Assembly (NCBI GenBank): GCA_965199165.1 | Contig: OZ240681.1 | Coordinates: 2,542,001 to 2,606,000, forward strand | Direction: 5' to 3' | From: LMUY01 sp965199165 | GTDB lineage: Bacteria > Pseudomonadota > Alphaproteobacteria > Acetobacterales > Acetobacteraceae | DNA: 64,000 nucleotides | Shown: piece after piece, positions 1-8,486 of the stretch | Position numbering within the stretch: the stretch's first letter is position 1 | Layout: every line of letters starts with the position of its first letter | Made by a program: the position numbers and the translations under genes | The notes under the pieces: model-generated | The model's database searches: none | What the model was told of the DNA's origin: nothing | The model's input: the letters and a program-made list of their open reading frames with translations, nothing else

Positions 1-964
1 AGGCGTTGGCGGCGTTGGTGCTGATCTCGTTGCCGAACAGGTCCAGCGTCAGCGAGAAATGCAGGTTCATCTTCTTCTGGATGGTCGGCAGGTCGATCAC
101 GCCCAGCGCCCGCACCGCCGCGATATCCGCCGGGTCGGTGATGCCGGCCCCCCTCATCGCCTGGCAGGTCCGCTCCACCACCCGCTGCACGCCGCTGTCG
201 CCCACGAACATGTGGTGCGCCTCCTCCGTCAGCATGAAGCGGCAGGTGCGCGACAGCGGGTCGAAGCCGGACTGCGCCAGCGCCTCCAGCTGCATCTTGC
301 CGTCGCGGTCGGTGAAGTAGGTGAACATGAAGAAGCTCAGCCAGTCGGGCGTCGCCTCGTTGAACGCGCCCAGCATGCGCGGCGTGTCGACGTTGCCGGA
401 GCGGCGGCGCAGCAGGTCGTCGGCCTCCTCGCGGCCTTCCTTGCCGAAGTATTTCTGCAGCAGGTAGACCATGGCCCAGAGATGCCGGCCCTCCTCCACG
501 TTCACCTGGAACAGGTTGCGCAGGTCGTACAGCGACGGCGCGGTCTTGCCGAGATGACGCTGCTGCTCGACGGAGGCGGGCTCCGTGTCGCCCTGGATGG
601 TGATCAGGCGGCGCAGCAGGGCGCGGTACTCGCCGGGCACCTCCTGCCAGGCGGGCTCGCCCTTGTGCTTGCCGAACGGGATGGTGCGGCCTTCCACGGC
701 CGGGGCCAGCAGCACGCCCCACTTGTATTCCGGCATCTTCACGTAGTCGAACTTGGCCCAGCCCTTCGGGTCCACGCCGATCGCCGTGCGCAGGTAGACC
801 ATGCTCTCCTGGAAGCCGTCGGGGCCGGCGTCCTTCCACCAGTCGATGTAGCCGGGGTGCCAGCTCTCCAGCGCCTTGCGGACGCGCATGTCCTCGTTGA
901 GGGAGACGTTGTTCGGGATCAGGCCGTCATAGTCCACGGCGATCGGGGTCATACCATCGGGCAT
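1..964 (-). CDS. boxB: Benzoyl-CoA 2,3-epoxidase subunit BoxB (partial, C-terminus off the left edge)
   Basis: BoxB is the di-iron oxygenase component that, with the reductase BoxA, converts benzoyl-CoA to its 2,3-epoxide in the aerobic box pathway. The first 321 codons are present and the protein continues beyond base 1. Two clusters of likely iron ligands are visible: EEGRHLW near residues 155-161 and EEAHHM near residues 246-251. The start is the ATG read from 964 down, giving MPDGMTP. It lies only 10 bases after the boxC stop, so the two genes should be co-transcribed. The reductase gene boxA would be expected further left, outside the window. Confidence 0.9.
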   Translation of the reverse strand, partial: MPDGMTPIAVDYDGLIPNNVSLNEDMRVRKALESWHPGYIDWWKDAGPDGFQESMVYLRTAIGVDPKGWAKFDYVKMPEYKWGVLLAPAVEGRTIPFGKHKGEPAWQEVPGEYRALLRRLITIQGDTEPASVEQQRHLGKTAPSLYDLRNLFQVNVEEGRHLWAMVYLLQKYFGKEGREEADDLLRRRSGNVDTPRMLGAFNEATPDWLSFFMFTYFTDRDGKMQLEALAQSGFDPLSRTCRFMLTEEAHHMFVGDSGVQRVVERTCQAMRGAGITDPADIAAVRALGVIDLPTIQKKMNLHFSLTLDLFGNEISTNAANA

Positions 965-974
965 CGGGTGCTCC

Positions 975-2630
975 TCAGACTCGGTTGCGGTCGAACACGG
1001 CGCGTTGGCCGGTGCCGTAGCGTTGCAGGGCGCCATCCTGGCCCACGGCGTTCGGGCGCTGGAAGATCCAGTTCTGCCAGGCGGTCAGCCGGCCGAAGAT
1101 GCGCGTCTCCATCGTCTCCGGCCCGGCGAAGCGGAGGTTGGCCTCCAGCCCGGTGAGGCTGTCGGGCGAGAAGCTGGCACGCTCCTCCAGCATGATGCGG
1201 ATCTCGTCGTCCCAGTCGGTCTCGTCATAGGCGTAGGTGACCAGGCCCGCCGCCTCCGCCGCCTCGCCGTCCAACGGTCGGCCTGCGGTCTGCTCCGCCG
1301 CCGCCAGGGTGTCCGCCTCGCCCAGGAAGCGGGTCTGCAGCCGGGTCAGGCCGTTGGCCATCGGCAGCGGGCCGAAATTGGCCGCGCCGAGCGTGATGGC
1401 GGCCGGCCGATTGTCCCCTGCCCGGCCGCCGACGAAGATGGCCGAACGGTCGGCGGCGAAGGCCAGCTCGGCCAGGGTGCCGGCGAAGCAGCTTCCCGGC
1501 TCGATCAGCGCCACCAGGCTGCGGGACGTGACGTCCAGCCGCTTCAGCGTGCGCTTGAGGAAGTGGCGGATTTCGCGCATCAGCCAATGGTCCTGGTTCG
1601 CATCCAGCAGCGCGTCGAAGGCGAGCACGGCAGCCGCGTCGCCCTCGGTGCGCAGAACCCAGACGCCGAGCTCGGGCTCGTTGGTGCGCAGGTGCAGGAT
1701 GGCATCGTCCAGCGCGCGCGCCATCGCCAGTGGCCAGAAGGCGCAGCCTTGCGCCTGCGCCGCCGCAGCGTCGGCCGGGAGTGCGCCGTCCGGGCCGAGC
1801 ACCACGACCGTGGCCGTGCCGCGGCCGCGGTCCAGCTCCACGCGCAGATGCGGGTAGGTGATCAGCTGGCCTGCGAGCTGGCGATCCAGCGGCAGCAGCG
1901 CCACGCCTTGCGCATCGCCCGGCCGGTCGCTGCGCGCCGCGAACGCCGCGGCACGTGCCTTGACGGCCGCGTCCCACTGCGAGGGCGCCACGACCTCGTC
2001 CACCAGGCGCCAGTCCACGGCCCGGCGGCCGCGCACGCCCTCCTCGGTGGAGCAGAACACGTCCGCCCGGTCGCGTCGCACCCGCCGCTTGTCCGTCACG
2101 CGCGTCAGCCCGCCGGTGCCCGGCAGCACCGCCAGCAGCGGCAGTTCCGGCAGCGACACGGTCGAGCGTCGGTCGTCGATCAGCATGATGTGCTCGGCGG
2201 TCACCGCCAGCTCGTAGCCGCCCCCGGCCGCGGTGCCGCTGACCGCGGCGATGTAGGTCTGGCCCCCGTTCTCCGTCGCGTCCTCGATCGCCATGCGCGT
2301 CTCGTTGGTGAACTTGCAGAAGTTCACCTTGTGCCCATGCGTGGCCTTGCTGAGCATGCGGATGTTGGCGCCGGCGCAGAACACGCCGGGCTTGCCGGAG
2401 CGGATCACCACCGCGCCGACGGCCGGATGCTCGAAGCGCAGGCGCTGCACGGCGTCGTTCAGCTCGATATCGACGCCCAGGTCGTAGGAATTCAGCTTCA
2501 ACTCGTAGCCGTCGAACAGCCCGCCGGCCGGGTCCACGTCCATGACCAGCGATGCCACGGCGCCGTCGACCTCGATCCGCCAGTGGCGGTAGCGAGCCGG
2601 CTCGGTGCGGAAGTCGATCGTGGCGTTCAT
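975..2630 (-). CDS. boxC: Benzoyl-CoA-dihydrodiol lyase / 2,3-epoxybenzoyl-CoA dihydrolase BoxC
   Basis: BoxC opens the epoxybenzoyl-CoA ring hydrolytically, releasing formate and 3,4-dehydroadipyl-CoA semialdehyde. The protein has 551 residues, the usual length for BoxC, which is an enlarged member of the crotonase (enoyl-CoA hydratase) superfamily. The crotonase core is recognisable in the first half, for example the FCAGANI segment near residue 86 and the glycine-rich GTAAGGGYELA stretch near residue 133 that forms an oxyanion hole in the family. It is followed closely by boxB. A 58-bp gap separates it from the upstream hydrolase gene, and that gap contains two ATAATGC words. Identity rests on family resemblance and on operon context. 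Confidence 0.92.
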   Translation of the reverse strand: MNATIDFRTEPARYRHWRIEVDGAVASLVMDVDPAGGLFDGYELKLNSYDLGVDIELNDAVQRLRFEHPAVGAVVIRSGKPGVFCAGANIRMLSKATHGHKVNFCKFTNETRMAIEDATENGGQTYIAAVSGTAAGGGYELAVTAEHIMLIDDRRSTVSLPELPLLAVLPGTGGLTRVTDKRRVRRDRADVFCSTEEGVRGRRAVDWRLVDEVVAPSQWDAAVKARAAAFAARSDRPGDAQGVALLPLDRQLAGQLITYPHLRVELDRGRGTATVVVLGPDGALPADAAAAQAQGCAFWPLAMARALDDAILHLRTNEPELGVWVLRTEGDAAAVLAFDALLDANQDHWLMREIRHFLKRTLKRLDVTSRSLVALIEPGSCFAGTLAELAFAADRSAIFVGGRAGDNRPAAITLGAANFGPLPMANGLTRLQTRFLGEADTLAAAEQTAGRPLDGEAAEAAGLVTYAYDETDWDDEIRIMLEERASFSPDSLTGLEANLRFAGPETMETRIFGRLTAWQNWIFQRPNAVGQDGALQRYGTGQRAVFDRNRV

Positions 2631-2659
2631 GGCTGGACGCTCTTCGCTGTTGCCGAAGG

Positions 2660-2697
2660 ATAATGCGACGCTTGCGGGAGAACAAGCACTATAATGC
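2660..2697. promoter_or_regulatory. Two ATAATGC words upstream of boxC (candidate BoxR operator)
   Basis: ATAATGC occurs at 2660-2666 and 2691-2697, 31 bases apart (about three helical turns), in the short interval between the hydrolase stop and the boxC start. The second copy sits in the decamer ACTATAATGC, which recurs at 5107-5116 in the bclA/boxR intergenic region. The repetition is seen directly; BoxR binding is an inference. Confidence 0.35.
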
Positions 2698-3525
2698 TGG
2701 CACTCCGGCGGCAGTCAGGTTGGCAGGCGGGTCCAGCCGTTCCAGCGCCTGGACGCGCGCCACGAAGCCGGCCACCGCCTCGACCACGATGGCCGAGTGG
2801 CTGACCTGCGGCGCATGGGCGGCACCGGGCACCAGCAGCGTCTGCACCGGGCAGTATGCCTCCTGCTCGATCTGGCGCAGTTGGGCGGGCGTGCCGTATT
2901 CGTCGGCCTCGCCCTGGATCAGCAGCATCGGGACGCGGACGAAGGCCACGCGGTCGTCGATGCGCCAGGCGCGGAACGCCGGGTCCAGCCAGGCGCGGTT
3001 CCAGCCCCAGAACGCGTTGTCCACGTCGCGGTGGTAGCGGGCGAGCCGGGTTCGCAGGCCCGTCGCCTCGTAGGCGTCGCGTGCCTTGGCGATGCTGGCG
3101 ACCGTGACGTCCTCCACCATGACGTGCGGCGCGATCAGCACCAGCCCGGCGACGCGGAAATCCTGCGTGCCGCCGGCATGCAGCAGCGCGATGGAGGCAC
3201 CGTCCGAATGGCCCACCAGCACGGCGCGACGGATGGCCGCGGCGTCCAGCACGGCCGGCAGCATGTCGCGTGCCTCGTCCTCCATGTAGGTCAGCGGTCG
3301 CGGCAGCGTCACCGGGTCGGACTGGCCGTAGCCGGCGCGGGACCATGCGAACACGCCACAGCCGGTCGCTTCCACCAGCCGCTCCGGCAGGTCACGCCAG
3401 AGGGCGACGCAGCCGAGCCCCTCGTGCAGCAGCACCAGGGTCGGCGCCTCGCCCGGCGGCGGCCCCCACCAGGCGGCTTCCAGCCGCAGGCCAGCCACCT
3501 GGAGCGGCATGGGGCGGCCGGTCAT
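2689..3525 (-). CDS. Alpha/beta-hydrolase of the box operon
   Basis: This 278-residue protein has an alpha/beta-hydrolase fold. The nucleophile elbow is GHSDG with Ser107, the likely acid is Asp208 in GEADEYG and the likely base is His237 in GAAHAP. The start at 3525 overlaps the bclA stop as ATGA, so translation is probably coupled and the enzyme probably acts in the same pathway. Hydrolases of this kind accompany several box clusters and are thought to act as thioesterases or lactone hydrolases on pathway CoA-esters. The exact substrate cannot be read from the sequence. The decamer shared with the boxR promoter region overlaps its stop codon. Confidence 0.85.
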   Translation of the reverse strand: MTGRPMPLQVAGLRLEAAWWGPPPGEAPTLVLLHEGLGCVALWRDLPERLVEATGCGVFAWSRAGYGQSDPVTLPRPLTYMEDEARDMLPAVLDAAAIRRAVLVGHSDGASIALLHAGGTQDFRVAGLVLIAPHVMVEDVTVASIAKARDAYEATGLRTRLARYHRDVDNAFWGWNRAWLDPAFRAWRIDDRVAFVRVPMLLIQGEADEYGTPAQLRQIEQEAYCPVQTLLVPGAAHAPQVSHSAIVVEAVAGFVARVQALERLDPPANLTAAGVPAL

Positions 3526-5039
3526 GGCAGCGCCCGCAGCTTGAAGCGCTGGATCTTGCCGGTGGCGGTCTTCGGCAGGTCGTCCACCATCTCCACCCAG
3601 CGCGGGTATTTCCACGGCCCGGCGGCCGCCTTCACGTGCGCCTGCAACGCCTCCACCGACACCTCCGCGCCTTGCTTCAGCACCACGAAGGCGCGGGGCT
3701 TGGTCAGCCCCTGCTCGTCCTCGTGCCCTACCACCGCGGCCTCCAGCACCGCCGGGTGGGCGGCCAGCGCGCCCTCCACCTCGAACGGGCTGACCCAGAT
3801 GCCGCTGACCTTGAACATGTCGTCCGACCGGCCGCAGTAGCGATAGTGCCCGCTGGGCTCCCGGATGTATTTGTCGCCGGTCCAGGTCCACTCGCCCTGG
3901 AAGGTGCGGCGGGACTTCTCACGCTGGTTCCAGTAGCCGTCGCCGGCGCTGGGGCCGCGCACCACCAGCTCGCCCACCTCGCCGTCCGGCAGGTCCGCAC
4001 CCGCCGGATCGACGATGCGCAGCTCGTAGCCCGGCACGGCGCGGCCGGAGGTGCCGTAGCACACGTCGCCGGGCTGGTTGGACAGGAAGATGTGCAGCAT
4101 CTCGGTGGATCCGATGCCGTCCAGGATGTCGACCCCTACGACGCGGGACCATTGGGTGCCGACATGCTCGGGCAGCGCCTCCCCGGCCGAGATGCAGCGG
4201 CGCAGCCGGTCCGACCCGGCGCCCGCGCCCAAGCCGGGATGCGCCACCAGGTTGGCATACAGCGTCGGCACGCCGCACAGCACCGTCGGATGGTGCTGCC
4301 GCATCAGCGCCAGCACCGCGTCCGGCGTCGGCCGGTGCGGGAACAGCACGCTGCAGGCGCCGACCGCCATCGGGAACGTCATCGCGTTTCCGAGCCCGTA
4401 GGCGAAGAACAGCTTGGCCACGGAATACACCAGGTCGTCCGGCTGGATGCCGAGAACCTGCCGCCCATAGGTGTCGTAGGTCGCGCGTAGGCTGCCGTGG
4501 ACGTGACGCACGCCCTTCGGCGCCGCGGTCGACCCGGAGGAGTATAGCCAGAACGCCGTCTCGTCGGCACTTGCCGCGACGGGGTCGGCATGGCCGTCGG
4601 CCAGGAAGGCGGCGAACGGGATGGCGCCCTCCCCACCCTCGCCGACGGCGACGACCGCGCGCAGGTCCGGCAGGGCGGCCAGCCATGGCGACAGGGGCTC
4701 CAACAGCGGAGCGGACAACACCACCAGGGCCGCCCGGCAATCGCGCAGGATGTAGGCCACCTGCTCCGGCGGCAGCAGCGTGTTGACTGGGACCGGCACC
4801 AACCCGGCCCGGACGGCACCCCAGAAGGCGACGGGGAACTCCACCGTGTCGTGCAGGAGCAGCGCCACGCGCGTCTCGCGCCGGAGGCCGGCGCGCTGCA
4901 GCCCGGCGGCGAAGCGGGCGCTCTCGGCAACGAGTCCGCCATAGGTCAGGGTGCGATGCTCGTCGACGAAGGCCGGTGCATCGCCGCGCCCTTCGCGCAC
5001 ATGCCGGTCCAGGAACCAATCGGCGGCGTTGTCGACCAT
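3522..5039 (-). CDS. bclA: Benzoate-CoA ligase
   Basis: The enzyme activates benzoate to benzoyl-CoA with ATP and CoA, the entry step of the box pathway. It is a 505-residue member of the AMP-forming acyl/aryl-CoA synthetase family. The P-loop-like A3 motif YSSGSTAAPKG lies at residues 166-176, GIGSTEM follows in the middle, YCGRSDDMFKVSG marks the hinge, and the catalytic lysine is Lys495 in KTATGKIQ. The ATG at 5039 (MVDNAADW) was chosen because upstream in-frame codons translate into low-complexity residues and because a GGGGA sequence precedes it. It is the first gene of the leftward operon and is divergent from boxR. Confidence 0.9.
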   Translation of the reverse strand: MVDNAADWFLDRHVREGRGDAPAFVDEHRTLTYGGLVAESARFAAGLQRAGLRRETRVALLLHDTVEFPVAFWGAVRAGLVPVPVNTLLPPEQVAYILRDCRAALVVLSAPLLEPLSPWLAALPDLRAVVAVGEGGEGAIPFAAFLADGHADPVAASADETAFWLYSSGSTAAPKGVRHVHGSLRATYDTYGRQVLGIQPDDLVYSVAKLFFAYGLGNAMTFPMAVGACSVLFPHRPTPDAVLALMRQHHPTVLCGVPTLYANLVAHPGLGAGAGSDRLRRCISAGEALPEHVGTQWSRVVGVDILDGIGSTEMLHIFLSNQPGDVCYGTSGRAVPGYELRIVDPAGADLPDGEVGELVVRGPSAGDGYWNQREKSRRTFQGEWTWTGDKYIREPSGHYRYCGRSDDMFKVSGIWVSPFEVEGALAAHPAVLEAAVVGHEDEQGLTKPRAFVVLKQGAEVSVEALQAHVKAAAGPWKYPRWVEMVDDLPKTATGKIQRFKLRALP

Positions 5040-5193
5040 CGTCCGGCTTTCCCCTGCGGTCCTTTGTGACGCTGACCGTTCCGGAATCGAGCTAACTGGA
5101 TTCTGAACTATAATGCAAGCAGCGCGCCCCGAACACGTGCAGTAAACCACATCCCTGGCGCACCGACGCCCGCACCATGGTAAGAGCGGTGCG
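5040..5193. promoter_or_regulatory. Divergent promoter region bclA / boxR
   Basis: This 154-bp interval must hold the promoters for the leftward box operon and for rightward boxR. It contains the decamer ACTATAATGC at 5107-5116, also found before boxC, and TGCA tetramers at 5114-5117 and 5138-5141, with another at the boxR start (5195-5198). The characterised relative BzdR binds TGCA-containing operators, so these are candidate BoxR sites. No convincing -35/-10 pair was assigned. Confidence 0.5.
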
Positions 5194-6069
5194 ATGCACG
5201 ATGCGCCCGACGAAACCCTACTGCTGCAAGCATTGGGTGCACGCATGCGGACCATGCGCGCCCGCCGCGGCATGACGCAACGGGCGCTGTCGCTCCGCTC
5301 CGGCGTGTCGGAACGCTACATCGCGCAATTCGAGTCCGGCAGCGGCAATGTGTCCGTGCTGGTGCTGCACCGGGTCGGCAAGGCGCTCGGCGTGCCGATC
5401 GCGGAGCTGCTGGCGGACCAGGCAGAGCCGCCGGCGGAGTTGGCGGCCCTGCACGGCCTGTTGGCGCGGGCGGACCCCGCCAAGCTGCCAGGCGCGCGTC
5501 GCCTGCTGGCGGAATGGCTTGGCCAAGCCGCGGACCCGCGACGCTCCTCCCGCGTGGCACTGGTCGGGCTGCGCGGCGCCGGCAAGTCCTCGCTGGGGGA
5601 GGCGCTGGCAGCCCGGCGCGGCATACCCTTCGTCGAGCTGGACCGCGAGGTGGAGCGGCAGAGCGGCATGGACCTCCGCGACATCTTCGAGATGCACGGC
5701 CAGGAGGGCTTCCGCCGCCTGGAACGCCAGGTGCTCGAGTCGGTGCTCGCACGCGGCGGCGCGATGGTGCTGGCCGCCGGCGGCGGCATCGTGGCCGAGG
5801 CCGCAACGCTGGACCTGCTGCTGGCGCATTGCCTGACGGTCTGGGTCCGCACCACGCCGGAGGAGCACATGCAGCGGGTGGTGACGCAGGGCGACGACCG
5901 CCCGATGCGCGACAACCGCAACGCGATGGCGGACCTACGCGCGATCCTCGCCAGCCGGGAGGCGCTGTACGCCCGGGCGGACCTCGTGCTGGACAACACG
6001 GGCCGCGCCCTGGAGGACAGCCTGGCCGAACTGATGGAGCGGACGCCCGCCCCGGTGTCATGCGAATGA
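5194..6069 (+). CDS. boxR: BoxR-type regulator (XRE HTH fused to shikimate-kinase-like domain)
   Basis: A 291-residue fusion of an N-terminal XRE helix-turn-helix (about residues 15-72) and a shikimate-kinase-like domain (about 118-285). The second domain carries an intact P-loop, GLRGAGKSS, at 125-133 and an AAGGGIV substrate-loop motif. Characterised relatives (BzdR, BoxR) repress benzoate genes and are released by benzoyl-CoA, which binds the kinase-like domain. Its position divergent from benzoate-CoA ligase supports the same role here. It is therefore most likely a ligand-responsive regulator of the leftward operon rather than a biosynthetic shikimate kinase. The start MHDAPDET at 5194 is the first sensible ATG. 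Confidence 0.88.
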   Translation: MHDAPDETLLLQALGARMRTMRARRGMTQRALSLRSGVSERYIAQFESGSGNVSVLVLHRVGKALGVPIAELLADQAEPPAELAALHGLLARADPAKLPGARRLLAEWLGQAADPRRSSRVALVGLRGAGKSSLGEALAARRGIPFVELDREVERQSGMDLRDIFEMHGQEGFRRLERQVLESVLARGGAMVLAAGGGIVAEAATLDLLLAHCLTVWVRTTPEEHMQRVVTQGDDRPMRDNRNAMADLRAILASREALYARADLVLDNTGRALEDSLAELMERTPAPVSCE

Positions 6070-6130
6070 GGCAACGGCCCAGCGTGAGATGGGCTAGCCT
6101 GTCGCGCATCATGGTGGGCGGGGTGGTGGC

Positions 6131-7597
6131 GTGAGCAAGGTTTCTCCAGGGGTTGGCCCGAAGAACTCGCAAGTCCTCGTGCTGGTGGGCGCGACCGGGG
6201 ACCTGTCCCAGCGCAAGCTGTTGCCGGGCCTGTTCCACCTGTCCCGCGGCGGCTTCATCCCGGGCTGCCGGATCATCGGCGTGTCGCTGGACAACATCGA
6301 CGCCGACGGCTTCCGCACCCTGGCGCGGGAGGCGCTGAACCAGTTCTCCACCCGCAAGATGAACGAGGACGACTGGGCCGCCTTCGCGCAGACGCTGGAC
6401 TACGTGCCGCTGGCCGCCGGGGCGCAGAGCTTGCGGGCCGCGGTCGAAACGGCCGAGCGCATCCTGGGCGGCGACACGCGGCGCATCCACTACCTCAGCG
6501 TGCCGCCCAGCGCCGCGCTGTCCGCCGTGCGGCTGCTGGGCGAGGCCGGGCTGGTGGAGCGCTCCCGCGTGATCATGGAGAAGCCGTTCGGGACCGACCT
6601 GGCGAGCGCGGTCTCGCTGAACGCCCGGCTGCACGAGGTGTTCTCCGAGGAGCAGATCTTCCGCATCGACCATTTCCTGGGCAAGGAGCCGGCGCAGAAC
6701 ATCCTGGCGTTCCGCTTCGCCAACGGCCTGTTCGAGCCGATCTGGAACCGCAACTTCATCGACCACGTGCAGATCGACGTGCCGGAGACGCTGGGCCTGG
6801 GCAAGCGCACCGCGTTCTACGAATCGACCGGCGCGTTCCGCGACATGGTGGTGACGCACCTGTTCCAAGTGCTTGCCTTCATGGCGATGGAGCCGCCGAC
6901 CGCGCTGGAGCCGGTCTCGATCAGCGAGGAGAAGAACAAGGTCTTCCGCAGCATGGTGCCGATCGAGCCGAAGGACGTGGTGCGCGGCCAGTATGCCGGC
7001 TACCGCGACGAGGAGGGAGTGGACCCTGAATCGGACACCGAGACGTTCATCGCGCTGAAATGCCACATCGATAACTGGCGCTGGGCCGGCGTCCCGTTCT
7101 TCCTGCGCACCGGGAAGCGGCTGGCCGAGGGGCAACGCATCATCTCCATCGCGTTCCGCGAGCCGCCGAAGAGCATGTTCCCGGTCGGCTCCGGCGTGGG
7201 CGCGCAGGGCCCGGACCACCTGACCTTCGACCTGGCGGACGCGTCGAAGATGTCCTTGTCGTTCTACGGCAAGCGCCCCGGCCCGGGCATGCGGCTGGAC
7301 AAGCTGAGCCTGCAGTTCGCCATGAACGACACCGGGCGGATCGGCGACGTACTGGAGGCATACGAGCGGCTGATCCTGGACGCGATGCGGGGGGACAGCA
7401 CGCTGTTCACCACGGCCGAAGGGATCGAGCGGCTGTGGCAGGTCTCGACCCCTTTGCTGGAGGCGCCGCCGCCGGTGCGGCTGTATCCTGCCGGTTCATG
7501 GGGGCCGAAATCCATCCACCAGCTGGTGGCGCCGCATGCCTGGCGCCTGCCGTTCGAGCGGGCCTGGCGTGCGCCCGCGACTGCGGCGGGAGGCTGA
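6131..7597 (+). CDS. zwf: Glucose-6-phosphate 1-dehydrogenase
   Basis: This enzyme oxidises glucose-6-phosphate to 6-phosphogluconolactone with NADP+ or NAD+, feeding the pentose phosphate and Entner-Doudoroff routes. The 488-residue length is typical. The nucleotide-binding motif GATGDLSQRKL lies near residue 18 and the active-site signature RIDHFLGKE at about 178-186. The start codon is GTG at 6131, 61 bases after boxR on the same strand. No other Entner-Doudoroff gene is adjacent, so it appears to be a stand-alone gene. Confidence 0.95.
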   Translation: MSKVSPGVGPKNSQVLVLVGATGDLSQRKLLPGLFHLSRGGFIPGCRIIGVSLDNIDADGFRTLAREALNQFSTRKMNEDDWAAFAQTLDYVPLAAGAQSLRAAVETAERILGGDTRRIHYLSVPPSAALSAVRLLGEAGLVERSRVIMEKPFGTDLASAVSLNARLHEVFSEEQIFRIDHFLGKEPAQNILAFRFANGLFEPIWNRNFIDHVQIDVPETLGLGKRTAFYESTGAFRDMVVTHLFQVLAFMAMEPPTALEPVSISEEKNKVFRSMVPIEPKDVVRGQYAGYRDEEGVDPESDTETFIALKCHIDNWRWAGVPFFLRTGKRLAEGQRIISIAFREPPKSMFPVGSGVGAQGPDHLTFDLADASKMSLSFYGKRPGPGMRLDKLSLQFAMNDTGRIGDVLEAYERLILDAMRGDSTLFTTAEGIERLWQVSTPLLEAPPPVRLYPAGSWGPKSIHQLVAPHAWRLPFERAWRAPATAAGG

Positions 7598-7726
7598 TCG
7601 GGCGCTGGGCCGCTGCACCACTTCTTTACGGCAAGTGAGGCAATGCTGAGCCGTGATTCGACGATATTTACCGCTTGTTAATACAGCTCTCTTATCGTCG
7701 TTTGGCACAATTCATCGGGTGACAAA

Positions 7727-8113
7727 ATGGACGTGATGACGCGGGTGGAATTCGGCCAGGCTGACCTCGACAACGTGTTGGCCAACCTGTCGGACAGGGA
7801 CATCGACAACCTCGCCTTCGGCGCCATCCAGTTGGACCGGACGGGGAAGATCCTGACCTTCAACGCGACGGAGAGCAGCATCACCGGACGCCGGAAGGAG
7901 GCCGTGATCGGCCGCAACTTCTTCCTGGAGGTCGCCCCCTGCTGCAACAAGCCGGCCTTCCGCGGCGTGTTCGAGGCGGGTGTCAAGGCAGGCAAGCTGA
8001 ACGCCATCATCGACTACGTCTTCGACTACAAGATGAACCCCACCCGCGTGAAGGTGCACATGAAGAGCGCGGTGGCGGATGACACGTTCTGGGTGTTCGT
8101 GAAGCGGTTGTGA
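7727..8113 (+). CDS. pyp: Photoactive yellow protein (PYP) with Phe at the Tyr42 position
   Basis: The protein has 128 residues, or exactly 125 if translation starts at the in-frame ATG at 7736 (MTRVEFG), which matches the length and N-terminus of Halorhodospira PYP. It is a PAS-fold blue-light receptor whose p-coumaric acid chromophore is thioester-linked to a cysteine. That cysteine is Cys72 in EVAPC (Cys69 in reference numbering). Glu49 (=Glu46), Thr53 (=Thr50), Arg55 (=Arg52) and the YVFDYKM segment (=Tyr94 to Met100) are kept. The residue equivalent to Tyr42, which hydrogen-bonds the chromophore, is Phe45 (ILTFNATE). Chromophore-synthesis genes are not seen in the window. A CGGGTG sequence lies 5 bases before the 7727 ATG. 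Confidence 0.93.
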   Translation: MDVMTRVEFGQADLDNVLANLSDRDIDNLAFGAIQLDRTGKILTFNATESSITGRRKEAVIGRNFFLEVAPCCNKPAFRGVFEAGVKAGKLNAIIDYVFDYKMNPTRVKVHMKSAVADDTFWVFVKRL

Positions 8114-8169
8114 CCGGCCCGGCCGCACGGATGATGGCGGAGGCCACGAAAGCCGCGTAGACGTGCGGC

Positions 8170-8481
8170 ATGAAGGACAACGACACCCTCACGACGCCGC
8201 GCGGGCAAGTCGAACTCAAGGTCGAGCGGCCGAAGCTCTACAAGGTCATCCTCGTCAACGACGACTTCACCCCGCGCGAGTTCGTCGTGACGGTGCTGCG
8301 GGCCGAGTTCCGCCTGGGCGAGGAGCAGGCGAGCCGGGTGATGAACACGGCGCACCGGCGCGGCGTCTGCGTCGTGGGCGTGTTCACCAAGGACGTGGCG
8401 GAGACCAAGGCGACCAACGCGACCGACGCCGGGCGCAAGAAAGGTTACCCGCTGCTGTTCACGACCGAGCCGGAGGAGTAG
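8170..8481 (+). CDS. clpS: ATP-dependent Clp protease adaptor ClpS
   Basis: ClpS delivers proteins with N-degrons to ClpAP. The 103-residue protein shows the family core LVNDDFTPREFV near residues 28-39, followed by HRRGVCVVGVFTKDVAETK. Alphaproteobacterial ClpS proteins often adjoin clpA, but here the next gene is convergent and unrelated. It may therefore be a second, stand-alone ClpS copy. The ATG at 8170 follows a short 56-bp spacer after the PYP gene. Confidence 0.93.
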   Translation: MKDNDTLTTPRGQVELKVERPKLYKVILVNDDFTPREFVVTVLRAEFRLGEEQASRVMNTAHRRGVCVVGVFTKDVAETKATNATDAGRKKGYPLLFTTEPEE

Positions 8482-8486
8482 CGGGC

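Noticed and set aside
59..2663. Long plus-strand frames over boxB and boxC
   Set aside because: They are mirror frames of well-supported minus-strand genes and have no recognisable protein features.
5194..6069. Calling the HTH/kinase gene aroK (biosynthetic shikimate kinase)
   Set aside because: The XRE DNA-binding domain and its position divergent from benzoate-CoA ligase match BoxR/BzdR regulators. No aromatic-biosynthesis gene is adjacent.
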